A stretch of DNA of 64,000 nt, from assembly GCF_964187635.1 (NCBI RefSeq), contig NZ_CAXLMO010000098.1, positions 1 to 64,000 on the forward strand, read 5' to 3'. Shown in pieces: positions 51,695-60,592 of the stretch (position 1 is its first letter; each line of letters starts with the position of its first letter). The position numbers were made by a program, and so were the translations under genes. The stretch comes from Seribacter sulfatis. Lineage in GTDB: Bacteria > Verrucomicrobiota > Verrucomicrobiia > Opitutales > Seribacteraceae. Under the pieces are notes generated by a model. That model was given only the letters and a program-made list of their open reading frames with translations. It was not told where the DNA came from and did not search any database.

Positions 51695-54196
51695 TTAGGC
51701 GTCTAAAAATGAAACATTCAGGGCATTATCTTCAATGAAAGCTCTGCGCGGTGGGACTTCTTCACCCATTAACATTGTGAAGATATTATCGGCCGCAATT
51801 GCATCCTCTATTTCAACTTTAATTAAACTTCTTTTTTGTGGATCCATAGTCGTTTCAAAGAGTTGCTTCGGGTTCATTTCTCCTAGTCCTTTATATCTTT
51901 GTATTTGAAGTCCTTTCCTACCTTGCTTCCTTATTGTTTCCAAAAAGTTGATTACTGAGAAGATGTCTACTGTTTCCTCTTTGTTTTCAGCACCACTATT
52001 AGTTACGATATGATAATCAGATACTTCTTCTTTGTTAGAAAAAAGCGTATAATTAATCCCTAATTCATGGCATTGTTTTAATAATTTCTCAATTTCGTAT
52101 GATTCATATATTTCATGAATTGAAATTCTTTGACTCACTTTCAAGCCATTTAATTCTATTTCTCTACTCACAGAGTCGAGCTCATTTTCTTCTACGATAT
52201 TTTGTGATAACATGAAACCAGCCTTGGCTTCGATATCTTTGAAAAATCTAATTTCTTCCTCATTACCAGTTCGGATACGAGCTAGAAATCGCGGAAGGGA
52301 TTCTGATTTTCCATCAAGTTGGGCAAGCAACCTAGTTAGAGTGCATCCATAGCGTTGAATCCCTTTTCCTAATGCCTCAATTTTTAAAAACTGCTCGATT
52401 AAAATTTTTATCTTCTCTTCTGGGAATAAATAATCATCACTTTTTCTTTTAAACTCAATATCTTCACAGCCCAATGACAGAAGAATCTTACTCATTTCCG
52501 CATCATCTTGAATATACTGTTCTGTTTTTCTTCTCTTTATTTTATATAGTGGAGGCCGTGCAACATAAACAAATCCATTTTCTATCAAGCCTTTCATTTG
52601 CCTAAACAAAAATGTGAGCAGAAGAGTTCTAATGTGAGCTCCATCTACATCCGCATCCGTCATTATTATTATTTTGTGATATCGTGCTTTACTAGCGTCA
52701 AAAGCACCTTCTCCCTCGTGGTCTCCGATTCCAGTACCCACTGCAGTGATCAAACTTCTTATTTCAGCATTGTTGAGAACTTTATCTAGACGAGCCTTTT
52801 CAACATTCAATAATTTACCCCTTAGTGGGAGTATCGCCTGAGTAAGCCTATCACGACCCTGCTTTGCTGAACCTCCTGCTGAGTCTCCCTCCACAATGTA
52901 CAATTCACTTTTAGCGGGGTCCTTCTCAGAACAATCGGCTAACTTGCCTGGTAGTCCACCACCAGATAATGCTCCCTTTCTTACCGTCTCACGGGCTTTC
53001 CTGGCTGCCTCTCTTGCCCGAGATGCATGAATCACTTTTTGAATTAATGACTTTGCGGTGTCAGGATTCATTTCAAAATAGTATTTCATCTTTTCACCAA
53101 CGATCTTCTGAACAATCCCATCTACTTCACGATTAGAAAGTTTGGTCTTCGTTTGCCCCTCAAATCTTGGCTCCGGTACCTTTACCGAAACTACTGCGGT
53201 TAATCCCTCTCTCACATCATCACCCGTTAATGATAATTCTTTTTCTTTCAGTAAGTCGTTTTGCCTCGCATATCCGTTGATAACACGAGTCAGTGCTGTG
53301 CGGAAACCAGACAGATGAGTACCACCTTCTACATTATGAATTGAATTTGCATATGCGTAAAGTTGGTCGGAGAAAGAGTCATTATATATTAGGGCAACCT
53401 CAAGCATAATTGTTCCCTCTCCGGTTTCAGCAGGAGCCTCCCCTGAAAACGTAATTGGTTCAGACGTTAAACAATTCTTATTTTGATTTAAATACATCAC
53501 GTATTCACTAATACCATCCTCAAAAACAAATGTTTGCTCGCGTTCGCCCTTGTCTTCTTTCAACGATATCTTAACACCAGGATTAAGGAATGCCAATTCC
53601 CGCAACCTTTTTGCAAGAACATCAAATTTGAATTCCCTAGTCTCGGTGAAAATTTGTTCGTCGGGAAGAAAAGTCACCTTTGTACCCGTAGATTGGCAGG
53701 ATCCGATCACTTTCATTTTTTGTGTCGTTATTCCTCGGGAAAACTCCATCTGGTGAATTTTTTCCTCCCTTCTAACTTCAGCAACAAACCATTCTGAAAC
53801 TGCATTTACGCATTTTGCACCCACCCCATGCAAGCCTCCTGAAACCTGATAAGCCCCTTTTCCAAATTTTCCGCCAGCATGTAAATTCGTAAGAACTAAT
53901 TCTAATGCCGGCATATTATGCTTCGGGTGAACATCTACCGGAATCCCTCGACCATTGTCCTGAATCGAGCACGATCCATCTGCATGAAGGTGAACTTTTA
54001 TTTCTGAGCAATACCCCGCTAATGACTCATCAATTGAATTATCGACAATTTCAAAAACACAATGATGCAGACCCCTTTCATTGGTATCACCAATATACAT
54101 ATCGGGTCGCTTTCGCACGCCCTCCAAGCCTTCTAACTTTTGAATTTGTGAAGAGTCGTACTTTTCTTCTTTTTTTATGTTTTTTTCTTCTGACAT
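51695..54196 (-). CDS. gyrB: DNA gyrase subunit B
   Basis: ATPase subunit of gyrase. From ATG 54196 (MSEEKNIKKEE) it has 833 residues; a TTG at 54205 would add three residues. The GHKL ATPase has VDNSIDE and GLHGVGAKCVNAVS; the TOPRIM domain has YIVEGDSAGGSAKQGRDR and DADVDGAHIR; the C-terminus ends with RRAFIEDNALNVSFLDA. Upstream non-coding DNA probably holds the promoter of gyrB-gyrA, but I cannot pick it out with confidence. Confidence 0.97.
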   Translation of the reverse strand: MSEEKNIKKEEKYDSSQIQKLEGLEGVRKRPDMYIGDTNERGLHHCVFEIVDNSIDESLAGYCSEIKVHLHADGSCSIQDNGRGIPVDVHPKHNMPALELVLTNLHAGGKFGKGAYQVSGGLHGVGAKCVNAVSEWFVAEVRREEKIHQMEFSRGITTQKMKVIGSCQSTGTKVTFLPDEQIFTETREFKFDVLAKRLRELAFLNPGVKISLKEDKGEREQTFVFEDGISEYVMYLNQNKNCLTSEPITFSGEAPAETGEGTIMLEVALIYNDSFSDQLYAYANSIHNVEGGTHLSGFRTALTRVINGYARQNDLLKEKELSLTGDDVREGLTAVVSVKVPEPRFEGQTKTKLSNREVDGIVQKIVGEKMKYYFEMNPDTAKSLIQKVIHASRAREAARKARETVRKGALSGGGLPGKLADCSEKDPAKSELYIVEGDSAGGSAKQGRDRLTQAILPLRGKLLNVEKARLDKVLNNAEIRSLITAVGTGIGDHEGEGAFDASKARYHKIIIMTDADVDGAHIRTLLLTFLFRQMKGLIENGFVYVARPPLYKIKRRKTEQYIQDDAEMSKILLSLGCEDIEFKRKSDDYLFPEEKIKILIEQFLKIEALGKGIQRYGCTLTRLLAQLDGKSESLPRFLARIRTGNEEEIRFFKDIEAKAGFMLSQNIVEENELDSVSREIELNGLKVSQRISIHEIYESYEIEKLLKQCHELGINYTLFSNKEEVSDYHIVTNSGAENKEETVDIFSVINFLETIRKQGRKGLQIQRYKGLGEMNPKQLFETTMDPQKRSLIKVEIEDAIAADNIFTMLMGEEVPPRRAFIEDNALNVSFLDA

Positions 54197-54205
54197 GGGT
54201 GGCAA

Positions 54206-54535
54206 TTAAATTGTTTCTTTAATAACGCTTAAGTTCTTTTAATATAAAGGTTAAGGTGAGAATTTTGCTTTCAGTTTTAGAGTAATTGTGATGGACTATT
54301 TATATCTTTTTTTTGGTATTTCAGTCAAGGTAGGATTTAAACTTTTTCTTGAAAACTTGAGGGGTGGGGGGTGCCTATTATTTTTGTGTTTCAATTTTGG
54401 CCTTCAATACTTCAAAAAGCGTTGCAACACAGGTATTAATGAAAACTAAGATCTATCATTCAATAATTAGCTTTATGGCAAATCCCAATGCCGTTCGACC
54501 CCTTTCCATTCAATGCTTTTTCTTGATAATAGCGA
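54206..54535. other. Non-coding stretch between gyrB and the SLC13 gene
   Basis: 330 bp with no supported gene. A 6-bp stem CTTGAT/ATCAAG (54522-54540) overlaps the transporter stop codon but has no T-run on the minus strand. A TATATT-like element about 54240 could belong to a gyrB promoter. I see no RNA gene. Confidence 0.4.
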
Positions 54536-56380
54536 TCAAGGAATGAAGTCCCAAATAATGGAAACGAGTGTAACAGTTCCAATAAAATAAATTAGGTTAA
54601 AATAAATGCCCACTTTTAGAAAATCTTTAAATTGATAACCTCCAACAGTATAAACAAATGTATTTGTCTGATATCCAATTGGCGTGACAAAACTTGCGGA
54701 TGCAGCAATACAGGCTGTTAATATATAGGCTCTTGCATCGCTTGGTGGCATGTTCATCAAATGTGCTACCTCAAGGGATATCGGTGCCATTATAACTATT
54801 GTTGCGTTATTTGATAAAACTTCTGTTAAAAAAGCGGTGCATAAATATAAAACTATTAAAACCGCAAATGGTTGCCATTCTGGTTCAAATAATCCCAGCC
54901 CAACTCCTCCTACTACCGATGCAATCACTGAGGATGCACCCGTACTTTGCATCGTTATGCCAAGTGCCAGCATCCCGTAAATAAGTATTAATATGTTCCA
55001 TTCGATTGCGTGATAGGCTTCCCGTGGTTTTAGGCAACCAGTTAGCAGTAAAATTGACACTCCAATAATAGAGGTTATAGAAATCGGTAGTACGCCAAAA
55101 GATGCAACTGCTATAATTCCCATTAGAACTGCAATCACGATGGGGGCCTTTTTTTTCATATTCTTCATCGGCATGGCCGCCTGGTCCAACAGGATGACCT
55201 CGTCAGATTTTCTCAGCCTTTCTATTGCATCTTCGGCACCCAAGATTAACAAAGTATCACTTGGTTGGAGTCGTATCTTTTCAATTTCAACCCCAAGATT
55301 TTTTCCCCGACGGTGTACAGCAAGAATAGTTAAATTAAAACGAGCCCTGAAACTTGCATCCGAAAGGTTCCTTGAAATCAAGGAGGAAGAGGGTCCCACC
55401 ACACACTCCACCATTATTCCAGTTTTAGAGGAAACTTGCTCAATACCCAGAGCCGTTTCATTTAATAAATTTACACCCTCTATCTCACTAGTTTCGATAA
55501 TCCCCTGTGGTTTACAAGAAAGAACGAGGCGATCTTTTGCTTCCAGTTTTTCCCCTGTTTTCCTTGCTGAAATTGCCGCTCCATTTCTTACAATTTCTAA
55601 AAGTCTTACTCCGGAAAGTTTGGTAATTCCAGAATCTTTAATTCTTTGCCCAACAAGTGGGGAATTATCATGTACAATAGCCTCAGTTAAAAATTCTTTA
55701 CTGTCTAAGTCTGATATTATATCTGATAATGCTTCCCTGTCAGGCAATAACCTTCTTCCGAATAAAACTAAAAAACTTAAAGAAATTGCCAGCAAGGGAA
55801 GGCCGATTTTTGCTAACTCAAACATACCCAATGGTTCCATGTTTTGGTAAATTGTAGAATTTGTTATAATTCCGCTTGCTAGAATATTGGTGCTAGTGCC
55901 AACCAAAGTACAGCATCCACCAAATATAGATGCATAAGATACCGGTATCAGCATCTTTGAGGATGGTACCCCCATTTTTCTCGAAAGGCTTATCACGACT
56001 GGCAATAACACAACCACAACTGGGGTGTTATTGATAAAAGCTGATACAAAAGCTACCAGTAAGAGTAAAATAAGCATGAACCTGCGGTATCCATATTTAC
56101 AAAACTTGCCCAATGAATCGGAAGCTTGCTCAATTAATCTACAACGATTTAAAGAGGCACTAATGACAAACATTGCTGCAATTGTAAGAGGTGCCTCGTT
56201 AGAAAAGACACTCAAAATTTGAGGTATAGAAGGCCAATTATCGCTTATTTCTAAGCCCGAAAATAGTAAAATAATTCCTAGTAAGGTAAGGGCTGTGGTA
56301 TCAACACTTACTTTCTCCATTAAAAAAGAAATAAGAGCGGATAATAAGAGTCCGAACGCTAAAATCGTTTCCCATTCCAT
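54536..56380 (-). CDS. SLC13/DASS-family sodium-coupled anion transporter with TrkA-C domains
   Basis: It has 614 residues. The two halves of the membrane domain carry the substrate/sodium motifs TSTN (in GGCCTLVGTSTNILASG) and SNNA (in LTEVLSNNATIVIMAP). Between them, about residues 210-390, are two RCK/TrkA-C-type domains, the layout of sulfate or dicarboxylate permeases of the YbhI/SLT type. Probable inner-membrane uptake of sulfate or another divalent anion; the substrate is not determinable. Its 5' end is divergent from hemB with a 107-bp gap. Confidence 0.85.
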   Translation of the reverse strand: MEWETILAFGLLLSALISFLMEKVSVDTTALTLLGIILLFSGLEISDNWPSIPQILSVFSNEAPLTIAAMFVISASLNRCRLIEQASDSLGKFCKYGYRRFMLILLLLVAFVSAFINNTPVVVVLLPVVISLSRKMGVPSSKMLIPVSYASIFGGCCTLVGTSTNILASGIITNSTIYQNMEPLGMFELAKIGLPLLAISLSFLVLFGRRLLPDREALSDIISDLDSKEFLTEAIVHDNSPLVGQRIKDSGITKLSGVRLLEIVRNGAAISARKTGEKLEAKDRLVLSCKPQGIIETSEIEGVNLLNETALGIEQVSSKTGIMVECVVGPSSSLISRNLSDASFRARFNLTILAVHRRGKNLGVEIEKIRLQPSDTLLILGAEDAIERLRKSDEVILLDQAAMPMKNMKKKAPIVIAVLMGIIAVASFGVLPISITSIIGVSILLLTGCLKPREAYHAIEWNILILIYGMLALGITMQSTGASSVIASVVGGVGLGLFEPEWQPFAVLIVLYLCTAFLTEVLSNNATIVIMAPISLEVAHLMNMPPSDARAYILTACIAASASFVTPIGYQTNTFVYTVGGYQFKDFLKVGIYFNLIYFIGTVTLVSIIWDFIP

Positions 56381-56487
56381 AGATTAATCAAAGAATTTTA
56401 TAGCGATCATAATAGCTTAGAGGTATAGTAACATTTAATAGAATTTATAATTGCTTATTAGTATTTCATTTTAATTACCCTTCATCA

Positions 56488-57471
56488 ATGAATTTCAACC
56501 TAACCCATCGCCCCAGGCGCATAAGAAATAATCCAGTACTTCGTTCTTTGGTCAAAGAGCAAGAATTATCTCATAACGATCTCGTCTTACCAGTTTTTGT
56601 TTCTGAACAAGCTCAAGTTCCTGAAAAGATAGATTCTATGCCTGAAATATTTCGATGGCCCCTCAATTTATTGGTCTCAAAAATTAAAGAATGGCAGGAT
56701 ATTGGGATCAATACATTTGCTATCTTTCCTCAAATTCAGGCTAGCAAAAAAAACCCCTTAGGCTCAGAAATCCTCAATTCCGATTCCCTGGTATACAAGA
56801 CTGCTTACGAAATTAAGGCAGCGATTGATAATGTTGCCCTTGTTGGTGATATTGCTCTCGATCCTTACACAACACACGGGCACGACGGCATACTCGATTG
56901 TAATGGAGTGGTTGAAAATGATAGAACTGTCGAAATTCTAGCTCAGGGGGCAGTATTAGCAGCGGGTGCAGGGTACGATTTGGTTGCTCCTTCCGATATG
57001 ATGGACGGCCGAGTTAAACTGATTCGTGAGGAATTAGATAAACAAAACAAACAAAACACGGGTATTCTTTCTTACTCCGCTAAATTCTCATCTGCATACT
57101 ATGGACCTTTTAGGGATGCAATCGGTACCGGGCAAAAAACTGCCATCGACAAGTCTTGTTATCAATTAGACCCCGCAAACCTTCGCGAAGCAAAAAGAGA
57201 ATTGGAATTAGATTTTGAAGAAGGTGCTGATATTCTAATGATAAAGCCTGCAGAACCTTATTTAGATGTAATCAAGTACGCTAGGGAAAATTTCAACATT
57301 CCAATCGCCGCGTATCAGGTTTCTGGAGAATATTCACGAATATGGGCCTCTCACTTACAGGGTTGGCTCGACCTAGAGTCCTGCGCACTTGAATCGATGC
57401 ATTCGATTAAGAGGGCAGGGGCAAACATAATTTTTACCTATTTTGCGGAAAGAATCGCCAAATTAATTTAA
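56488..57471 (+). CDS. hemB: Delta-aminolevulinic acid dehydratase (porphobilinogen synthase)
   Basis: Condenses two 5-aminolevulinate molecules for tetrapyrrole synthesis. It has 327 residues. Catalytic lysines are K199 (YSAKFSSAYYGPFRDA) and K253 (LMIKPAEPYLD). The metal region reads DPYTTHGHDGI instead of the cysteine-rich zinc type, so this is the zinc-independent, magnesium-type enzyme. Its stop shares a TTAA with the stop of the convergent gene. Confidence 0.97.
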   Translation: MNFNLTHRPRRIRNNPVLRSLVKEQELSHNDLVLPVFVSEQAQVPEKIDSMPEIFRWPLNLLVSKIKEWQDIGINTFAIFPQIQASKKNPLGSEILNSDSLVYKTAYEIKAAIDNVALVGDIALDPYTTHGHDGILDCNGVVENDRTVEILAQGAVLAAGAGYDLVAPSDMMDGRVKLIREELDKQNKQNTGILSYSAKFSSAYYGPFRDAIGTGQKTAIDKSCYQLDPANLREAKRELELDFEEGADILMIKPAEPYLDVIKYARENFNIPIAAYQVSGEYSRIWASHLQGWLDLESCALESMHSIKRAGANIIFTYFAERIAKLI

Positions 57472-58202
57472 GCACTCTCGTCAGGGGCGCCTCCTTCATA
57501 GGGAGTAGTATCATCCTTCTCTTCTTCTTCGTCCCATTTTAAATCGGCATCGGGTAATAACTTTTCCTCTTTATCGGAAACCTCGATTAAATCTGACTCT
57601 AAATCCGAGTAATCTTCCTCATCATCCTTTGATTTGTCAGATTCATCGTCTAAATCTGCATCAATCGCAAAGCCGTCAGGTACAAATTCTAGAATAGAAA
57701 ATAACTCATCACTGAAATGCGAGCGCCTTCCTTCCAGAAAATCGTTATTTTGTTTTTCTGCCAAAACCTCTTCCATTTCTTCCTGAGTATAAGGTTCTGC
57801 AAATTCTATTAACTCATTGAGCATGCTAACTCTTTTTTCAGAAACATGGTTAAGAAAATCGGCATAGGGTCCCTTGTCCTCATCGAGTACATCGGGAAGG
57901 GCAAATAACATATCCTCAGCCTTGAGTAACGAATCCCGAACACGAACAAGCTTGATCATTCCCCCGTCAATTTCTTCCTCAATTGCAAAAGTAAAAAAGG
58001 CCTCATCAACTAATTGAGTATCTAGTCCAAATTCTGTCATCGAATCTAGGAGTTCATTAATATAAAGAAACTGCTTAGGATCAATAATACTTAGATTATC
58101 GGCATCCCAATTTTCGTTATCACTTATAGAATCAATCCACCAATTCTTATCCTCTCCGATTCGAACGATACACCAATCTAAACTAGAACCTGTTTTTTTC
58201 AT
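57468..58202 (-). CDS. Acidic protein of unknown function, 244 aa
   Basis: I do not recognise this protein. The first 160 residues look globular, with several tryptophans at the start (CIVRIGEDKNWWIDSIS) and predicted helices. From about 185 the sequence is a long aspartate/glutamate-rich tail, probably disordered. No signal peptide or membrane segment. It is divergent from pyrD (115 bp) and convergent with hemB (4-bp overlap). A role as a binding or adaptor protein is only a guess. Confidence 0.75.
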   Translation of the reverse strand: MKKTGSSLDWCIVRIGEDKNWWIDSISDNENWDADNLSIIDPKQFLYINELLDSMTEFGLDTQLVDEAFFTFAIEEEIDGGMIKLVRVRDSLLKAEDMLFALPDVLDEDKGPYADFLNHVSEKRVSMLNELIEFAEPYTQEEMEEVLAEKQNNDFLEGRRSHFSDELFSILEFVPDGFAIDADLDDESDKSKDDEEDYSDLESDLIEVSDKEEKLLPDADLKWDEEEEKDDTTPYEGGAPDESA

Positions 58203-58317
58203 TAATTTGTCTTATGAATGGTTGGTTTAAGATTACAACCATCTTTTTCTAAAATAGAGTAATTTTTCATTCTTTATCGCTCTAACAAGCTATTTTTGAT
58301 TTATTAATATTTAATTT

Positions 58318-59382
58318 ATGAATCTAATTTATAAAAAATTAATTAGGCCTCTCCTCTTCCAGTTAGATGCAGAACATGCCCACGACTTAGCATGTCGATT
58401 TCTAAAAGTTACAGAAAAATCAAGTTTGGCCAGAAAATGTATTAGTTTGGCCTCTTACGCCGAATATCAATCTTGTAATGTTTTTGGACTGTCTTTCCCT
58501 AATAGCTTAGGATTAGCTGCAGGAATGGATAAAAATGGCACTTTTCCAAAAACTTTCTCCTCACTTGGTTTTGGCCATGTTGAAATTGGAACAATTACTC
58601 CAAAAGCGCAATCTGGTAACCCCAAACCAAGACTTTTCCGATATCCAAAATACAATGCATTAGTGAACCGAATGGGTTTTAACAATGATGGCGCCGAGGC
58701 GGTCGTAAGTCGGATTGCCAAATTTTATCCCAAAGAAAAAAGATCAACACCGCTGGGAATTAACATAGGGAAGGGAAAAGATACCCCAATTGAGCAAGCA
58801 CATAATGACTATATATCATGCTTGAATAAATGTTATAATCAGGCTGATTATATTACAGTTAATATCAGTTCTCCTAACACCCCGAATTTACGGGAACTCC
58901 ATGGCAAAACCGTAATCACTCCTTTTCTTGAAAATCTTATAAAAGCAAGCCGAACCTGTGCGAAGAAGCACAACATTGCAATGGTTCCACTTCTTCTCAA
59001 GATTTCACCTGATGAAAATTACAAATCTTTAGAACATATTGTCTGCAGTGCTAGAGATATTGGTTTTTCTGGTGTGATCGCTACGAATACATCGGTTAGC
59101 AGATTGAAGGCCCAAAACCTTGATTCTTTCGAAAGTGGTGGAATGAGTGGAAACCCGATTGAAGCAAAGTCAGTTCAAATTATAAAGTTTCTCGCAAAGC
59201 TTACCGATTACAGATTCCCGATCATAGGTGTAGGTGGAATTTCATCGGTTGATACTGCAATTAGAAAACTAGATGCAGGAGCGTCTTTACTGCAAATTTA
59301 CTCCTCTTTGATTTACCAGGGTCCATTTTTTCCGGCATCATTAAATAAATCCCTTTCTCATCGATCAAAATTTTGGATTTAA
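58318..59382 (+). CDS. pyrD: Dihydroorotate dehydrogenase, quinone-dependent (class 2)
   Basis: Oxidises dihydroorotate to orotate in pyrimidine synthesis and passes electrons to the quinone pool. It has 354 residues. The N-terminal helix pair (YKKLIRPLLFQLDAEHAHDLAC) is the membrane-associating extension of class 2 enzymes. The FMN site has GLAAGMDKNG, and the catalytic serine S185 lies in NISSPNTPNLRELH. A dihydroorotase-like gene lies 3.5 kb away on the other strand. Confidence 0.97.
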   Translation: MNLIYKKLIRPLLFQLDAEHAHDLACRFLKVTEKSSLARKCISLASYAEYQSCNVFGLSFPNSLGLAAGMDKNGTFPKTFSSLGFGHVEIGTITPKAQSGNPKPRLFRYPKYNALVNRMGFNNDGAEAVVSRIAKFYPKEKRSTPLGINIGKGKDTPIEQAHNDYISCLNKCYNQADYITVNISSPNTPNLRELHGKTVITPFLENLIKASRTCAKKHNIAMVPLLLKISPDENYKSLEHIVCSARDIGFSGVIATNTSVSRLKAQNLDSFESGGMSGNPIEAKSVQIIKFLAKLTDYRFPIIGVGGISSVDTAIRKLDAGASLLQIYSSLIYQGPFFPASLNKSLSHRSKFWI

Positions 59383-59448
59383 GCAAAGATTTTTTCGTCT
59401 TGATTTTAAAATTTTTACATACAATCATTTAGAACTAATCAAAATAAA

Positions 59449-60429
59449 ATGAAAAAGCTAATTATTACCAGTTTGGCTATCTGCTTAGTTTTTTTTGGGT
59501 TCGCTTTCCTGATCCTTTTTGAAGCAAACATAAACCGAACTCTCGAGTGGTGGGCATCGTATTCTAGAGATAGTCAAACTCTGCCATACAGTCCTTACAA
59601 AATTAGGAGAGCAGATTCAGCTTATCTAAGAATAGATGATGCAAACGAAGTAAAGTTTATAGATAAACATTTATTTTGGAAAGGGGAAGGAGCAGTCGCT
59701 TTACCTGAGATAACCAAATCGGGTAAATTAGTTAGATTGATAATCAAATCAGGAGGAACAGGATACTCGAATGATGTTGAAGCCATAGTTTCTGGTAGTA
59801 TGGGCAACTCATTCATCCTGGGGAATGTTAAGGTGGTAGAAGGTGAAATAAAAAGTGTTGATATTATTAAGTCTTCTAGTTGGAGTTTCACACCCAAGGC
59901 GTTTTGGGGAGATGAAAGTCTTCCGTTTAGCGGAACGATCGAGAAATTATTTCCCACCAAACAAATTATGTTTCAAAAACAATATCTGTCTGGAAGACTT
60001 CATGGCAAATGGGAAAGGTTTACAGAAATTGGAGTTCCAGTATTTTCAAAGGATTACATTCAGGGAGTCAAACAAGGAACTCATATCTTTTGGTACAACG
60101 AACCAATTGACCCGGTGGATTACTCCAATAAGGAGCATGAAACTATGTGGTTGGAATGGAACCACCTAGCGAAAGTAAAATTTGGGGACAAGTACAACGG
60201 GAATGACTCAAACAAATGGATCGTGGAGAAGTACAAAATGGCAGGAGGTAGTTTTCAGGTTAAACTTCTAGAACATTGGGAAAACAACCAAAAAGACGGT
60301 TTATTTGAAGGTTTCGATCGATTTGGAAATAAGACTTTCAAAGATGAATACAACATGGGTATCCGAATAAAACACAAGATTTTTGACAAAACGAAAACAA
60401 AATCATTCGACCGCAAGGTAGATGGTTGA
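59449..60429 (+). CDS. Membrane-anchored protein of unknown function with YwqK/MORN-like repeats
   Basis: It has 326 residues. Residues 4-26 form a hydrophobic segment that should be an uncleaved anchor or signal. The C-terminal half contains repeated glycine/aromatic units (SGRLHGKWERF, IQGVKQGTHIFWYN, NNQKDGLFEGFDRFGNKTF) like MORN-variant or YwqK repeats. No enzymatic motif seen. It follows pyrD by 66 bp and its stop codon lies 3 bp before the convergent tRNA-Leu. Function unknown. Confidence 0.7.
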   Translation: MKKLIITSLAICLVFFGFAFLILFEANINRTLEWWASYSRDSQTLPYSPYKIRRADSAYLRIDDANEVKFIDKHLFWKGEGAVALPEITKSGKLVRLIIKSGGTGYSNDVEAIVSGSMGNSFILGNVKVVEGEIKSVDIIKSSSWSFTPKAFWGDESLPFSGTIEKLFPTKQIMFQKQYLSGRLHGKWERFTEIGVPVFSKDYIQGVKQGTHIFWYNEPIDPVDYSNKEHETMWLEWNHLAKVKFGDKYNGNDSNKWIVEKYKMAGGSFQVKLLEHWENNQKDGLFEGFDRFGNKTFKDEYNMGIRIKHKIFDKTKTKSFDRKVDG

Positions 60430-60432
60430 TTT

Positions 60433-60518
60433 TGGTGCTCAAGGGGGGACTCGAACCCCCACGCCTTACAGGCACTAGATCCTTAGTCTAGCGCGTCTAC
60501 CAATTCCGCCACCTGAGC
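60433..60518 (-). tRNA. tRNA-Leu (anticodon AAG)
   Basis: A class II tRNA with a long variable arm: acceptor GCTCAGG/CTTGAGC, anticodon stem CTAGA/TCTAG, loop CTAAGGA. The anticodon at 60482-60484 (complement) is AAG, reading CUU codons; bacteria normally use GAG here. CCA encoded at 60433-60435. The fold is otherwise perfect, so decay is unlikely. Confidence 0.93.
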
Positions 60519-60592
60519 AAACAAAAGTGTTGTTAAAACAATTCTGATGAAAAAGCAAGATAGCAAACTTAATTATTTAGTAATGAAAGATA

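Noticed and set aside
51695..54196. gyrB as a marker of the replication origin
   Set aside because: No dnaA, dnaN or recF, and no cluster of DnaA boxes, is seen nearby, so an origin cannot be supported.
55140..55850. 236-codon plus-strand frame inside the SLC13 gene
   Set aside because: It is fully antisense to a well-supported transporter and has low-complexity serine/isoleucine-rich content.
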